A stretch of DNA of 64,000 nt from assembly GCF_905475395.1 (NCBI RefSeq), contig NC_058341.1, forward strand, positions 74,645,597-74,709,596, in the 5' to 3' direction. The DNA is from Chrysoperla carnea (lineage: Eukaryota; Arthropoda; Insecta; Neuroptera; Chrysopidae). Each line of letters starts with the position of its first letter. Positions within the stretch are counted from its first letter, which is position 1. A model generated the notes under the pieces. The model saw nothing but the letters and a program-made list of their open reading frames with translations. It was not told where the DNA came from and did not search any database. Positions 32,612 to 45,734 of this stretch are shown here, one piece after another. The translations under genes and the position numbers were made by a program.

Positions 32612-33050
32612 AGTTCATTGGGTGATTCCAACAAGTTACCATCCGAGTTCCAACTGGTTAAGCACAATATCGAGCCATTAATTTTCACATTGGATTATTC
32701 CAATTGATTCCCATCCATGTCCAACTGGGCAAGCCCAATATCGAATCAGTTATTTACCTTGGGTATTTCCAACAAGTTCCCACCCGTTTCTCAACTGAGA
32801 AAGCTTAAGTAAGAGTCATTATTTTTTACCTTAGATATTTCCAATCGGTTCCCAACCAGGCCCCAACCGGGCAAGCTCAAAGTCAAAGCATTTATTTTAA
32901 CATTGGATATTCCCAACAGGTTCCCATACAGGTCCTAACTGGGCAAGCCCCATATTGAGTTACTTATTTTTCGTTGGGCTATCCCTACAGGTTCCCAATC
33001 GAATTCCACCGGGCACGCCTAATTTCGAGTCTTTCGCATCACAGCTAATA
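32612..33050. repeat. ~72-bp minisatellite, six diverged units
   Basis: Units share TTGG.TATTCCCAACAGGTTC, CCAACTGGGCAAGC and AATATCGAGTCATT. It lies directly 5' of the gypsy gag relic and may be part of that element's 5' untranslated region. Confidence 0.65.
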
Positions 33051-33099
33051 TCCAAGTTTCTTAATAAAATAAATTACCCATGTCAAACGTACTTACAAA

Positions 33100-33615
33100 T
33101 TCTCTATGCAATTTTCATTTTATCGTGCATTTGAATTTGCACATTGCAGACATTCGAAGAAAATAAATTACCTTTACTGTACAATTACGTAAGTTTGAAT
33201 ATTTATCAATTCATTTACGATTGTACAACCTATACTGAAGCCATTACTACATTGGACGCACTCTACATAAAGAAACGTAATATCATATTCGCTAGACATT
33301 GCTTATCCACGCGAAATCAACAAAGGGGAGAAACCGTTACTGAATACTTGCATGTGCTACATCAACTAAATACAGTCTGTAACTTTAATAATGTACAAGC
33401 CGACGATTATCGGAAGAAATATATTAGAGTTGTTTTTTCTACGAGGATTAAAATGTAATCGTATTTATCAACGATTTTTAGAAAATGCAACGTTGAATCT
33501 AAATGAAGCTTTCAAACAAGCTAGAACACTGGAATCATCTGAAATGCATACAGCTTCCTATGCGGGAAATCCTATCGTGACACCTGTAGCTGTAATAGAA
33601 AACCTTGGAAAATAA
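33100..33615 (+). pseudogene. Ty3/gypsy retrotransposon gag relic
   Basis: Frame 1 reads LPLLYNYVSLNIYQFIYDCT, TTLDALYIKKRNIIFARHCL, RGETVTEYLHVLHQLNTVCN. It shifts near 33425 into LFFLRGLKCNRIYQRFLENA, TLNLNEAFKQARTLESSEMH. This order (gag capsid-like region with the GETV.EYL.VLHQL and F..GL....I.QRLLE motifs) is that of Ty3/gypsy gag proteins in insects. At least one frameshift. Followed directly by the protease domain. Confidence 0.7.
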
Positions 33616-34186
33616 GAACAATCTATATCGGCAAAATACTTCAAATGTATCAACTTCTTCAGATACACTGGCAGCTATCCCAGGAGCTAGCCACTGCCTC
33701 CAGAAATCAATCACTAATGTCTCCGTGAATAATATCAAACTCAAATCATTGATCGATACAGGTACTTCTCTTAGTTTTCTCAATGCAAAACACGTAGAGA
33801 AGTGTAAAGTGAAAATACAACCATATTTGGGAAAAAATTTTATGGCAAATTCTTCTATGATTGTGGAAACAGTAGGATGCTTTAAGATAAATTTAATAGT
33901 TAAAAACTTCACATACCAAAACGTGGATCCATTAATAATGAAAAATCATTGTTGTGATGTACTGATTGGTCACAACATCCTAAAACGACATGCATCTGTG
34001 GAGATCGGATTTGATGGGGATAAACTCCCACTATCAATCTGCTCTTTAGCTATAGCACAAGTACCTCCTGTTTCACTGTTTGGTAACCTAAACCCAGATT
34101 GTAAGCCCGTTATAACAAAGTATAATAATAATGGGGTTTTTCTGACATACGCCTATAACAGAGGCCACCCACATCATTATTTGTAA
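33605..34186 (+). pseudogene. Ty3/gypsy aspartic protease relic
   Basis: The frame includes LKSLIDTGTSLSFLNAKHVE, in which DTG-T-S is the retroviral-type aspartic protease active site, followed by VLIGHNILKRHASVEIGFDG, the second conserved (hydrophobic-GxDIL-like) region, here with H for D. The domain is intact over about 150 codons. A short insertion or duplication containing CACATCATTATTTGTAAATA interrupts the path to the reverse transcriptase. Confidence 0.7.
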
Positions 34187-34254
34187 ATATTTATTTATTA
34201 AATTACATTCATATTTTACAATTACATTTATGATGTGGGTGGAATCGGTTACTT

Positions 34255-34900
34255 CGTTCTTACATCGTTTACTTCGTTTATAAAAAAGTCAAGACGCCAT
34301 ACAGATGAAGTTTACAATTTTATGGTAAAAGAACTTCTCCAAGAAGACGTCATTGAACCAAGCAACTGACCGTGGAGGGCCCAAGCATTCGTTATCAGAG
34401 GAGAAAGTCACAAGTCAAGAATGGTAGTAGACTACTTCTAACCATTTGACAAGTACACCTTACTCGATGCCTATCCTTTCGAAAATCGAAAAAATTATTC
34501 TAAAAATTACAATAAATAAAATATAAAGCAAATTCAAAAACCTACTCTGGACAGCGAAAAATTATACGGTTTTTGAAGCTGGAGGAAAACTGTATCAACT
34601 TTTGCGAGAACCTTTCGTATTTACCAACGGCGTAGCGTGTTTTAAAAGAGTAATCGACAAAATTATTGAAGACGAAGGACTTGTTCTTACTTACCCATTC
34701 ATCGAAAAAACGAGTTATATTTCGAACGAGGATATGACAGATGAAACGCAACGTGAAAGAAAAGAATTCTTACCAACGATGATGAAATACCGGCAAAATG
34801 GCCACAAAACTTTCGTTGGCGAACAAGTAAACGATTTGTTAGAGAAGATGAAAAGAAAAAAAGAGAACTTTTTCGGATTCAACCACTTCGGTTACTAAAA
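34255..34900 (+). pseudogene. Ty3/gypsy reverse transcriptase relic
   Basis: Reads SRRHTDEVYNFMVKELLQED, VIEPSN, stop, PWRAQAFVI, SRMVVDYF, KYTLLDAYPF, then after a deletion YTVFEAGGKLYQLLREPFVF, TNGVACFKRVIDKIIEDEGL. These match the fingers and palm of gypsy RT, but the YxDD catalytic box is missing and there are several stops. No RNase H, integrase or LTR pair can be seen, so the element is truncated at 34.9 kb, where LINE sequence begins. Confidence 0.7.
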
Positions 34901-34959
34901 AACCAATTCATGAAAGTCTTGGAAATACAACCACCATTGAAATCTTCCACATTTATAAA

Positions 34960-37080
34960 TTTATGCGCCTGTGAGCATTCCTTGAATCAAAGCGATATAT
35001 CTTCGGAATACAAAGTAGTCGTCAGCAATAGAAATAAAATAGATTTGGGATTTAAAAACTTGGACTGGAAATGGAATATTTTATACTGGAGTTGAACGAT
35101 TTTCACATGACCAAAAATTTGCAAAGTTTGATTTTATATGTATTTGTGAAACGTGATATATGTGAACGCCTTTTCGACTTCGAAAATTATCAAATGTTTA
35201 TTGTAAAAGCCACTAAAATGAAAATTTAAATATTATTCAATATACCAATGTGATCATTGAGTGTCACTCAAGCTAACGTTATAGAATTTAATTCATTTGT
35301 TATAATTTTTGTTTATTTCAAACCTTTTCTAGATATTTACTTCATTGGTGATTCACTAAACGATCTCATTCTATTGGTTCTTAATAATCTCGAAAATTCA
35401 TGTACTGATAGGGGATATGAATTGTGGAGTCGGTTTATTGAGCCAAACCAATAAAGAAATTTTTGAACTTGCCCACCAAAATGAGGTAAAAATTTCTAAA
35501 TACGGTTGAAGATAGAAAAGGAAAGCAACTAAGTGATTATCTAGGGGATGTTGGTTTTATTATTATAAACGGCAGTTCAGAACCCGATACTAGGCAACTG
35601 CTTACATTCCACAATTCCAATGAACACAGTATGATAGACCATAGATGGGCGATTTAACTGGCATTATTGGAAGTACTGGATTTTAAGGTAAGCGTGTTTA
35701 AATTAACGTCACTTGCCTTGTATAGTAACATTAAACAATACTAATAAAAAACAATCGCACAGCGTAGTAAGTCATGTCCCTCACACTTATACTTTGAAGA
35801 ACCTGAGTAGCATGATGATCATTCTCAAGCATGTGTACTTGATAAATATTTAGCCAGTGATATTGGCAATGCGATAGTTCAAAATATTACAAATTCAGCT
35901 CAAAACTGCGACATCGTTCAGATGAAAAGTGCTCACCATGGTTTTATGAAAAGTATAAAGCCCATAAATCGAAGTTTAAAGATGCGTTCAGACAGTCAAA
36001 GCTTTCCTTTCCCAGTTCGATATGACAAAAAGCTACTCTAAAAAAGCTACTAAAAAAACTTCACACTTTGGAGCAAAATTTGGAAACGACCAAATAAAAA
36101 AATATACACTTAAATCTGATAAAATATCTCTCGAAACGTGGCAAACTTATTTTAATATCCTATTTCAGAGCAAAATTTTCACAGACTTTGCCTTCTTAGA
36201 TTTTCTTCATCAACATTACTTACTCCAAGTCCTACAGCATATAAAAGTAGGTAAAGCCGCGGGAGTAGATTTAATTTCAAAGAATTTTTTAAAAAATTTA
36301 CCAATCACATGGCAAAGGCAAAACAGAGCTATTCTCAGTTTTACATTGAAAATAACCATATTGAAATAGTTAGAGCTTTAAACTATTTAGGTGTTCTATA
36401 TATTAGCTCAGGCACTTTCACAGCGACAAATATTGCGAAAAAAAGGGAATGTTGCTGTGTCAGGCAAGTATTTGTGAAACCCAGATGCAAATAGAACAAG
36501 CTATCTAGAACTAGTCTTTTTTATGCAATTGTCAAATCAACTACGTTATACGACGTAGAAGTATGGATTTTAAGACACCTAAGTGAATTGGATAGTTTGC
36601 AAAGTTGTGTTGTAAAAAATATTTTACGTAATACGCGACACTACATGATTTTCAAAGAACGTAAGAAAGGCAACTTGGGAGCATATACTCTTGCTATGAT
36701 TTTGAGCTACACCTGTCAACTATAACTGGGAATATCTCAATTGAGACACATTGTTTTAAATCTAGGGTTTGAGTCAGTCTGGGCTAGTCAAAGTTTAAGT
36801 AACTTAAAGAAAACAACAAGCCATGGTCCAGAAATATGTGCAATTTATAAGAGCACAGTATGATTGGAGGATTCTTGAGTTTTCTTTTCTCTTTTTAGTA
36901 CAAATATCTCCTGCAAAAGTCATGTGAATATCTGAGTTTGCTACTTAACAAAGAACGCATTAGCTTCATTACCTAATTGCGTTTGATGGGAAATTTACAT
37001 ATCAGGCTCCTATTTAGAGGAATAATTCACAAAAAGGGCAGTCAAGAGAAGATGTAAGATATGTAAGATTAGAGAAAAAA
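34960..37080 (+). pseudogene. Decayed LINE (endonuclease to RT C-terminus)
   Basis: In order, in shifting plus frames: CEHSLNQSDISSEYKVVVSN and the VYFKPFLDIYFIGDSLNDLI stretch (AP-endonuclease-like part), TVEDRKGKQLSDYLGDVGFI then IINGSSEPDTRQLLTFHNSN (endonuclease C-terminal part), HIKVGKAAGVDLISKNFLKN (start of the RT domain), ALNYLGVLYISSG (late RT), then CSTTLYDVEVW-like and HYMIFKERKKGNLGAYTLAM toward the C-terminus. The RT palm is deleted. Many stops; inactive. Confidence 0.65.
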
Positions 37081-37950
37081 AGATGCCAGGGAATTTTATT
37101 CTAAGCTCATTATGGATCTACGTAGTTTAGTAATACTACAGTAATTTATTTTTATTATTATTTAAGATTGAAAAATGAACGTATTCATGCCTACCTGCAG
37201 AGTGGATATAGGATGTGCATCCTAGAGCCATCTATCTCTCTTCGAGAAATAAATCTTCACATAGAGGAGGATATAAATGGAAAACATATTAGTGACTTGG
37301 GCCGTATATGTCCCCGACAATTCTGATTCCCAGATTTGTTTAAGACGGTGTCTGTACCTGCCGCGAAAAACTTATATGTGTCTGCATGTTAGTCAGGTGC
37401 CCGTTTAAAATGAATGGCAGCACATTTTTCAAGACCTAATTCTATGGCAATGGCCTTTAAGAGCTTTAGATAAACGGCTCTCAGAAGATGCATAGTGTTT
37501 CAGATCATCCATATAACATAAATGATCTACCTTATGCTTCGTATCTGTCTGGGGGCCACAGCGATAACCACGAACTTCTAGCAAGCACAAGGTAAGGGGC
37601 GTTAGAGAGATGCAGAATAGAAGCTAGCTCAGCCTGTCGCCTTAACAGACACCACGCTTATACGTTACCGTTTGGTGTTCGAAATAAAATGAAACATTTT
37701 GAAAAGTTATAAATTAAATATTCGATTTTATGCAAAAGTCTTTTTTTTTAACCTCTGAAGTAATTTGTTTAGCTAACGCAGCTCCTGCGCTACAAATTTT
37801 TTCATATATGAGAAAGGGTTATCGCATACGTGAAAGATACTATGAGTTAAGATTTACGTACAGTTTAAGGTTCTACGAGATAGATTATCGCATTTCTAAC
37901 AGACATACGTAAAGGGAACTATGACATAGACTTTATTTATTTTCTTACCT
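37081..37950. other. No gene seen
   Basis: Higher-complexity sequence from 37160 to 37680 may be another decayed LINE segment in antisense, but I could not read a convincing motif. A short ATG frame at 37730-37912 is unrecognised. Confidence 0.35.
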
Positions 37951-38320
37951 ACTTAGGTCCTCACGGTTGAATAATGAGCTTAACGAAAAAAGTTTTTATT
38001 TTTTGTTAAACATTTTTTACATTTTAATTTACCTGTTACGGTTTACAAGATGGGCTCTGCGGACGCAATTAATTTATGTTGCTCATTTACGATCTCAACC
38101 TAACTTTTTATATTCCGAGTCACTATAAAAATTTCAGCGCGATATTTTTTTGCTTTTTCAGTTATCGTAATCACCTACGGACAAAAGGCAATAGACTATC
38201 TGGTAATTTCAAGAATATCTGTACCAAAATTTTTTTCGAAACATCAATATTTTTAAGCGTTATCAACTTGGGGTTAAATTTATATACCTTAATACTTATA
38301 TATTTCATATATACATATAA
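37951..38320 (+). repeat. R1 dispersed repeat, forward copy
   Basis: Runs from TCACGGTTGAATAATG to ACTTGGGGTTAAATTTATAT; the ACAGACGG run is reduced to a single ACGGAC. Confidence 0.55.
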
Positions 38321-38329
38321 CGCATTTTT

Positions 38330-38827
38330 GCGTGTTACAGTAGAATAAAACTGACTGTTTCAACTAAGTTACTGATGAACTAAGTTCATCAGTTGGTGAG
38401 TTAAAGATTGGAAGTTGTATTTGTTACAAAATTTGTTCGGAATCTAAGATACGGAACGATAAAGGATAATTGACTGCAGCGCACCAACGCGTTGTATTAA
38501 GGTGTGTAAAATATTGCATGAGCGGAACCAAATTAAATGGATATTACGTTTGTCAAAATGAATGAACACTTTGCTTACCATTTTTTCCTAAAAAATAATA
38601 AAAATTAAATCTATGATGTAATTTAGATCAGAAAAATTTAACTCGCTTACTCTCCATATCAGTCTCAACAACAGTTGAAATCATAAAATATTATACATAG
38701 AGAACGCGAAGGATCTATTACCTGTAAGTGCATGCGATATGATGAATGAGAGAGAAGACTGTCAGTAAGTTCCCCTGTGTCCTTGTCATACTCCTATGTA
38801 CATATTTACCTATTATATGTATTAATA
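38330..38827. repeat. R3 dispersed repeat, copy 2, followed by an R2 block
   Basis: 38330-38690 matches 57770-58200 (CCAACGCGTTGTATTAAGGT, AAAATATTGCATGAGCGGAA, TTTAACTCGCTTACTCTCC). 38695-38820 matches the R2 blocks of 8.0, 8.4 and 41.9 kb. Confidence 0.5.
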
Positions 38828-39828
38828 AATATCCCACCAAAAACATAAATGTGTAAATAGGCGTAGGTGTTACAGAATCACAATAAACTCAATTACGTCA
38901 GCCCAAAAAAGTTGTGAAATCCCGTAGAGAAAAAAAATCTTCGAAAAAAATTTATAAAAATGACATAAATTTATTGAGTAACTTTTCCGTAAAGAAGCAT
39001 TTAAGTATTACATTAGCAAATTTTCGGTGACTTCATACCTACACGCATCTGTATAGGAGAACAAAAGAAAATCGTTAACCCCCTACTACCTCCCTCCTCC
39101 CCTCTAATGTTATGACGTTATAATTTTTTCACAACTGTTTTTAAACATCAAAATTTAAATTTAAACAATCAAAGTATTCTTCAGATAAAAGTCAAGCACC
39201 TACTTAAGAAAGGCCTAATTTTTTTTTACTAAAGTACTAAAATTATTGGTTTAAATTTCTTGTGTAAGTTTCTCCTTAGTACGTATTTATTATATATTTT
39301 TCTTCGCAAGTTTTTATTTTTGGATTCGTTTTTTTATTCCGAAAACTTGCGAAGTAAAATATAAAATAAATACGTACTAAGGAGAAACTTACACAAGAAA
39401 TTTAAACCAATAATTTTCGTACTTTAGTAAAAAAAAATTAGGCCTTTGTTAAGTAGGTACTTGACTTTAATCTAAAGAATACTTTGATTGTATAAATTTA
39501 AATTTTGATGTTTAAAAAAAGTTGTGAAAAAATTATAACGTCATAACATTAGAGGGGAGGGGGAGGTAGTAGGGGGTTAACGATTTTCTTTTGTTCTCCT
39601 ATACAGGTGCGTGTAGGTATGAAGTCACCGAAAATTTGCCAATGTAATACTTAAATGCTTCTTTACGGAAAAGTTACTCAATAAATTTATGTCATTTTTA
39701 TAAATTTTTTTCGAAGAATTCTTTCTCTACGGGATTTTACAACTTTTTTGGGCAGACGTAATTGAGTTTATTGGGATTCTGTGACATCTACGCCTTTTTA
39801 CACATTTATGTTTTTGGTGGGATATCAC
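38828..39828. mobile_element. ~1-kb near-perfect palindrome (foldback element)
   Basis: Two arms of about 485 bp (38828-39315 and 39342-39828) are reverse complements with few mismatches. Landmarks are ATATCCCACCAAAAACATAA at the outer ends, CGTTAACCCCCTACTACCTC mid-arm, and CTTCGCAAG / CTTGCGAAG at the centre, with only ~26 bp between arms. No coding capacity. The high arm identity means it is either young or kept alike by gene conversion. Confidence 0.85.
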
Positions 39829-40049
39829 TTCTTTTTGCAAGGCAATAGTATTTGGTTTGAAACAAGTGTTTGTAACAATTTTAACTGACCATTATGAATA
39901 CATTGAATTACTGTTGAATACTGAGCCTCGTACGTCAAGAGAGATGCCGGACAAGATGTCATCAAAATTGTGTTATTTATAAATATTGTAATGAAAATTT
40001 CATTTTCATATAACTGATATTGATTATTATATAATACATTCTATATAAT
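39829..40049. other. No gene seen
   Basis: AT-rich link between the palindrome and the next R1 copy. Confidence 0.4.
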
Positions 40050-40335
40050 TTACGCCTAATTTGCGTCTTCATGGGTAAACAGTCATGTTTTCGAAAAAAT
40101 GTGTCATACAAAAGTTGGTTATTTCTTTATAAGGAATATATTTTACATTAAAACTTTTGTTCTATCTCTAACGGTTTACAAGATGTGTCCTACAGACCCA
40201 GGACTCATTTACGAATATTGCCAATTTACGAACTCGACCTTCCTTTTTACGTACTGAGTACGCTATAAAAATTTCATCTTGATATCTCTTTTCGTTTTTG
40301 AGTTATCGTGTTGGCAGACAGACAGATATTATGTA
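40050..40335 (+). repeat. R1 dispersed repeat, forward copy
   Basis: Contains AACGGTTTACAAGATG, ACTCGACCTTCCTTTTTACG and GTTTTTGAGTTATCGTG; ends at GGCAGACAGACAGATATT. Confidence 0.65.
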
Positions 40336-40369
40336 ACTGAAAATAATTAGGCCTTATTCATGGGTAATA

Positions 40370-40710
40370 CGCACAGCTTGATTTCATATAATAGTTCTGC
40401 ACATGGATTGATCGTCAATATTACAATGGCTCATACAGGGGCCTTATATTTTGTAAGTGCGTATCCTAAATATTACAACTGCGCATACAGGGATATTTTA
40501 TAAATGGGCATATTTGGTCCTTAAATATTGAAAGTGCGCATAAATTAATCACAAATTATAGTTCTGCGCATGCATTTAACCTGAATCCTAGAACTGCGCA
40601 TTAGCTTAATTTATATTTTGTTACTGCGCACATGTAGGCCTTAAATATTGCTAGTGCGCACATGAGGATTACATGGAATAGTACTGCGCATGGGTTGACC
40701 CTGAATTCCA
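40370..40710. repeat. ~38-bp minisatellite with a TGCGCA core
   Basis: About nine diverged units alternate a GTGCGCA / CTGCGCA core with AT-rich spacers such as CCTTAAATATTGAAAG and CCTGAATCCTAGAA. A related array lies at 52.19-52.45 kb. Confidence 0.65.
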
Positions 40711-42235
40711 GCAAGTCTCTGTCGAATGTCCAAAATCGCATCTTTCTATAATTTAGAAGTCTCTTAGAATTGGTATAGCTTAATCATTCCCTTTATAGAT
40801 AAATCAATTATAGTGGAAGTGATGGAAAAATAATTACGCCACTAACCTTACCATGTTTTGTTATCAAATCTAAACGTGTATACAAAATTTCAACTCAATC
40901 GGTTGAAGATATCTGCTTTAAAATTGGGCTGTAAGATTCCGCCCATTTAACAAAATATGGCGGAAGCGACGGGAAAATTCGGTCAACCATAAAAATTCAA
41001 TGTCATTCAAATTGAGCGTACTTACAAAATTTCAACGCAATCGGTTGAGGGTGTCGGCTTCAAAATTGGGTTGCAAGATTATTTATTGTTGAACATAACA
41101 ATACCATTGTTTTTAAGAAAATAAAATTCGTTGCCATAGCAACGGTTAGTTGTGAACGCTACAAGAGACATGATCAAAATGGTTTAAAACTTCTTGTGCG
41201 AGTATATTTATACTTTTTTTAAATTTAAGGACAAAAATAGTATGCTTTTGCATTAATGAAAAAAACAGGACTGATTTACTTTCTCGAGGGAAAATGATTG
41301 TTTTTTCGAAAAAATGTTTCACACAAAAGTTGTTTAATTTTATGCAAGGAACATTTCTTACATTTAAGCTTTTGTTCTCTACAGTTTTTGCTATAAAGGC
41401 AAATTAAAATTTTCCATGTGACAAAATCTGTTTTCTACATGGTACTTTAAATTTGATAGGGTATTATTTTTTCGAAATATTTTATTTAATTTTTATAATA
41501 TTTTAAAAAGAAAACTGCATCTTTATACCATTTCTCAGTTTTGCTGTGAATTTATATGAGTGAGTAACAAAATTTCGGGGCGTGGCCGTTTTTTGACGCG
41601 TTATTGCTCGGAAACGATGAGAGCCGTGAACGCGCGAATTTGATTTACGGCGTCCCAGAGTATATATCTACTTAAGTTGAAAATTTCAACATTATAGCTC
41701 AAGTAGTTTCTAAGATATAAGGGTGTGAAAAAGGGCTATTTTACGTCGTGTATATATAGTCACAGCAAAAGCATACACATTTCACATATACATCATCATA
41801 CATTACACTTTCAATTTTCGATTTTCCATTTTAAACTAATCTACGCTTCGCACTGCTGTGCTATATGATAAGTATATGGTATTAGACAAGGACACAGGGG
41901 AACTTACTGGCAGTCCTTTTCTCTCGCTTCGCATATAGCATTCACTTACAGTCTAGCGTTCTCTATGTATAATATTCTATGGTTGAAACTGTTTCAACAA
42001 GATGTTCGCTACGAGCCATACAACGGTTCAAAATAATGAATTTTTTCACGATAAATCTCATGTTTGAGTGACGTTAATAAGTCAACAAAATTGAAAGCTA
42101 CGTGCCACTCAGCTAAACCGCGAAAGAAATTTAACAAATAGAATATGCATCATGCTATCGAATTCTTTTTAAAAATTTGATGATATTCCAAATAAAACTT
42201 GTTTTATTTTTTAAATATTGAGCGTATAAGTGATG
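40711..42235. other. Degenerate repeats, no gene seen
   Basis: 40840-41080 holds two diverged direct copies of a block with ATTTCAACTCAATCGGTTGA and TTCAAAATTGGGTTGCAAGA. 41860-41980 is an R2 copy. Nothing coding. Confidence 0.45.
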
Positions 42236-42440
42236 TAGGTATCAGTCTAAAAATTTTTATGATGTCTGAATATTATACTCAAAATATTGTTAATATGAAA
42301 TGGAAATTTTTAATTCAAGTTATCAATTGTAAGTTTTTCCACGAAAGTAATACCCATTAACTGTCTTTTATTATTTTACGATCTATTAAAACAATCCGTT
42401 ATAAATTTTTGGTTAATTACTGTCTTTGCGTTTTGTTAAT
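42236..42440. repeat. R3 family, second half
   Basis: GATGTCTGAATATTATACTC and CTCAAAATATTGTTAATATG match 15005-15110 and 58420-58480. Confidence 0.5.
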
Positions 42441-45175
42441 TTTATTTTTGTATGCATTTTATCATTTTGACCTACTTTATTTCTCCAGACGTTTATCCAT
42501 GATCCAACACAAATTTTACTGACTATTTTATTATATTAATTTTTAAGCAGTCATTCATGACAAGTTGTTAAATTTTTAGGCTCGCAAAAGACGAATTACA
42601 AACAAAATTAATAGTCTGTGTTTTCGTTGATTTTTTTCTCTTGTATTTTATTCAAAGCTCAGCAAAGTCCCAATTCGATCATTTTTCGCTCTTTTCCACT
42701 AATTTGAGAAAGCTGAAAAAACTTTCGCAGGCGACTTGGGTGAATGATAGGGTCAATGCGTATTTCAAATCAAGGCCTACATTTGGGTTACTACTCGTAA
42801 AAAGATTATACTGCTATAATTGTCTATAACAGCCAGCAAAGCATTTTTAGTAGGATGGGTGTTTTCCTTTGCTTTTATTGGCACTTTCATCGACTTCGTT
42901 GCCGTCATCTTTGTTAAAACCGTATACTTTACACAAACATGGTGTCTTTTTTAACTTGACATATGCGTGTAACTCGAAAAATAACGAACACTTTAAATTA
43001 GAAAGAAATTGTTTAGACAGTAATTTATAGCAAAAATACCCTATAAGGCACTTTACGAAACTGCATTTCAAAGCTTTAGGCGCTTTTCTTCATTAAATTT
43101 AAACAAAAATAGCCTTTAAAATCATTTTATTGGAAAAATTTTTTGAAAACGATTCGTTTTTGCAAGTGTTCTTCCTATGTCTCTTAGCAGTTATCGAATA
43201 GATTCAGCTTTTTATTGTGTCAGAAACCCTGGGTCAAGTTTAATGTCTGCGGAACATGTTCGCCTTTAGACCCAATATGTTTTGGTTGAAGCATTTTTAT
43301 CGATAGTACTTATTTTGTCAAATTTCAAGCATGTGTCAACTTAAAAAAGAAACCTTGTATATTTAAAAATGTTTCTTAAAATCTATATCCAAATTATGAA
43401 ATCAAACCAATTATCCAATACGCATATATTTTTCAGTTATCAAAATTAAGTTCGAATTATTTAACTTTATTGGCTTCAAAAACAACCAATTGCATATAAC
43501 CTGTAACTTTCAAGGAGAAAAGCGACCAGTGGCGGTATTGGGTAAGGTTCGTGTTAACAAGTATTTCTCATATAACTTAAATAATAACACTGAACATATT
43601 TTGTAAAGAATTCATACATTTGAAATTCAGCAGATTTACTTAAAACAGTAAATTTTTAATTAGTGTTAATGTTTAGTATAGCTTCTATTTACCTGCAAAT
43701 CTTGTATCTTATTCTATTTACCATTGTATTGCAAAAATGTACAACTTATTTTAAAGGTTTTACAACTTTATTATCCCTAATCATATAATATACATGATAG
43801 ACTGCAGTCTATAATTGGGATTAAGAACCAATTTTTTTGTTGGCAAAATGGAAAGATTATATATGAGTTTCATATTTTTATTTTTTCATGATAATTTATA
43901 GACAGTTTTAAAAGAACTTTTCAAAAGAGAAACGAAAACGCCCGACAAAAAAATGTACGTAAAGGGTAATGTTCGTAACGTCGTTGTGACGTAATAATGT
44001 TAATTGAATTGTATACACTATATACAAATATTAATTAACACTATGACGGTACACAATCTTTTACGAACATTTTTTATCATGAAAAAGTAAAAATGAAAAC
44101 AGTTTTGCTATAAAACTTATATATGATCTTCCCATTTTTGTCAAATAACATCTTAATTGCAGATATTTTTCGTTTACACAACGTTATGTTGAAATATTAA
44201 GGTAGAGACGCAACGAACGCTTGATAAAATAATTAATAGTAATTATAATCAAATAAATACATGTATAAATTTTAATTTTAAGAAAATCTGTCTCCAATTT
44301 TGCCCGTTTTTCATTTCTGAGGCTACCGGCCCACCAGGAATTCGGGAGATTTTAGCTAGTCCAACCCTGATAGTAATTACCTTTATATTTATAATATCCA
44401 AATTTTGTGTATAATTTTAACCCTCCAATTTTATACCATATATATTATTAATATTAATTTATTATTTGATGTACCCTTTGGGCTATTCAATCTACATATT
44501 TTCACTACAAATTCTATAACTATGTAGTACGTAACATGAAAAAAACAAAATTTAAAAAATAAATAAATAATTCTCACAATAAAGAAAAATTAAATAAAAA
44601 TAAAAAACTCTTTAAAATAAACGGCGTTATCCTTACAAACGTGGTTCTAACACACTAAATCATTCATATCATTATTAAGTAATCATTTTTATAATAACCT
44701 AATTTGAAATATTGTAATATCGTAATAATTGAATTGAGGTCTAATTTGTGATAGCAGCATGGCTATGATTATATTTACTTGTCAGCAAAATTAATATTTA
44801 ATATTTTAATTTTTACGTCACAATATTTAATATTTTGACCTAAAAGTTTTGTATTTAAAGACATTGGAAATTGATCATAACAAATCATACAGTAAGTATA
44901 CAAACTTAAACGTCAACTTGATTATACAGTCGTTAAAATACTAATCGTTAAAATACTCAAGCAAATTTCAATACCACTGATAACTTTGAATAATATATTC
45001 AAACACATCGAATTAATAAAAATCATACGAAATATCAATAGCAGTATATCAATGTTTATTTTGTAAGACTTCGTATTCATCCCCAAGGATTCTCAAAGTC
45101 TTCCCTTATCAAATATTAAAACCTTGTGGTGGCAGCAAAGACCTTTTGGTACACAACAATATTCATACAATAATC
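42441..45175. other. No gene seen
   Basis: Long AT-rich stretch. A minus-strand frame at 43071-42847 ends KDDGNEVDESANKSKGKHPS and has a coding-like composition, but it is unrecognised. The remainder shows no motif or repeat with clear ends. Confidence 0.4.
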
Positions 45176-45179
45176 CTTT

Positions 45180-45730
45180 AGGGCCCACAACCCAGGGAAA
45201 ACCTTTTTTTTGGGATTTTCTCAAAAATGGCTCTAACAATTTCGATTTAACTTGACACAAGGCTAGACCTTAAGGTGTTCCTAGGATTGGTATAGGCTAC
45301 ATATCCAGGAAAATTCGAGAAGGCCCACACCCTTGGGAAAACTTTTTTTTGGGCTTTTCTTAAAAATGGCTCCAACGATTTCGATTAAACTAGGCTCATG
45401 AATAGACCTTAAGGTGTTTCTAGGATTGGTATAAGCCACATATCCGGGAAAATTCGAGAAGGCCCACATCCTTGGGAAAACATTTCAAAATACAGGAAAT
45501 TGGATTTTCTAGGGAGAGGCTGAGGGGACAGCAGTGAAGCTTCGTTTCAGAGTTTATATCAACAAGGTCCTAGGTTTGATATAACTACCCTCTGGGACCT
45601 CTTCCTCTGGAGCCGTGGAGCCAAAATGAAATAATAGAATTGGCTGCTTTCAATCAAAATATTTTAAGAATAATATATCAATTTTATAATATAATAAAGT
45701 ATTGTCCGATGTTTCGGACCGTTTATTAAA
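45180..45730. mobile_element. Composite element R4, copy 4 (short)
   Basis: Two 140-bp units (45190-45475) are followed by the conserved tail CAACAAGGTCCTAGGTTTGA, TTTTATAATATAATAAAGTA and TTGTCCGATGTTTCGGACCG. The other end is missing. Confidence 0.6.
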
Positions 45731-45734
45731 AGTT

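Noticed and set aside
33100-34900. Possible intact retrovirus-like element
   Set aside because: gag is frameshifted, the RT catalytic box is missing, and there is no integrase, envelope-like frame or LTR pair; it is a dead Ty3/gypsy fragment.
40370-40710. CRISPR-like array of short repeats and spacers
   Set aside because: Repeats are degenerate, spacing varies, and all context is eukaryotic; it is a minisatellite.
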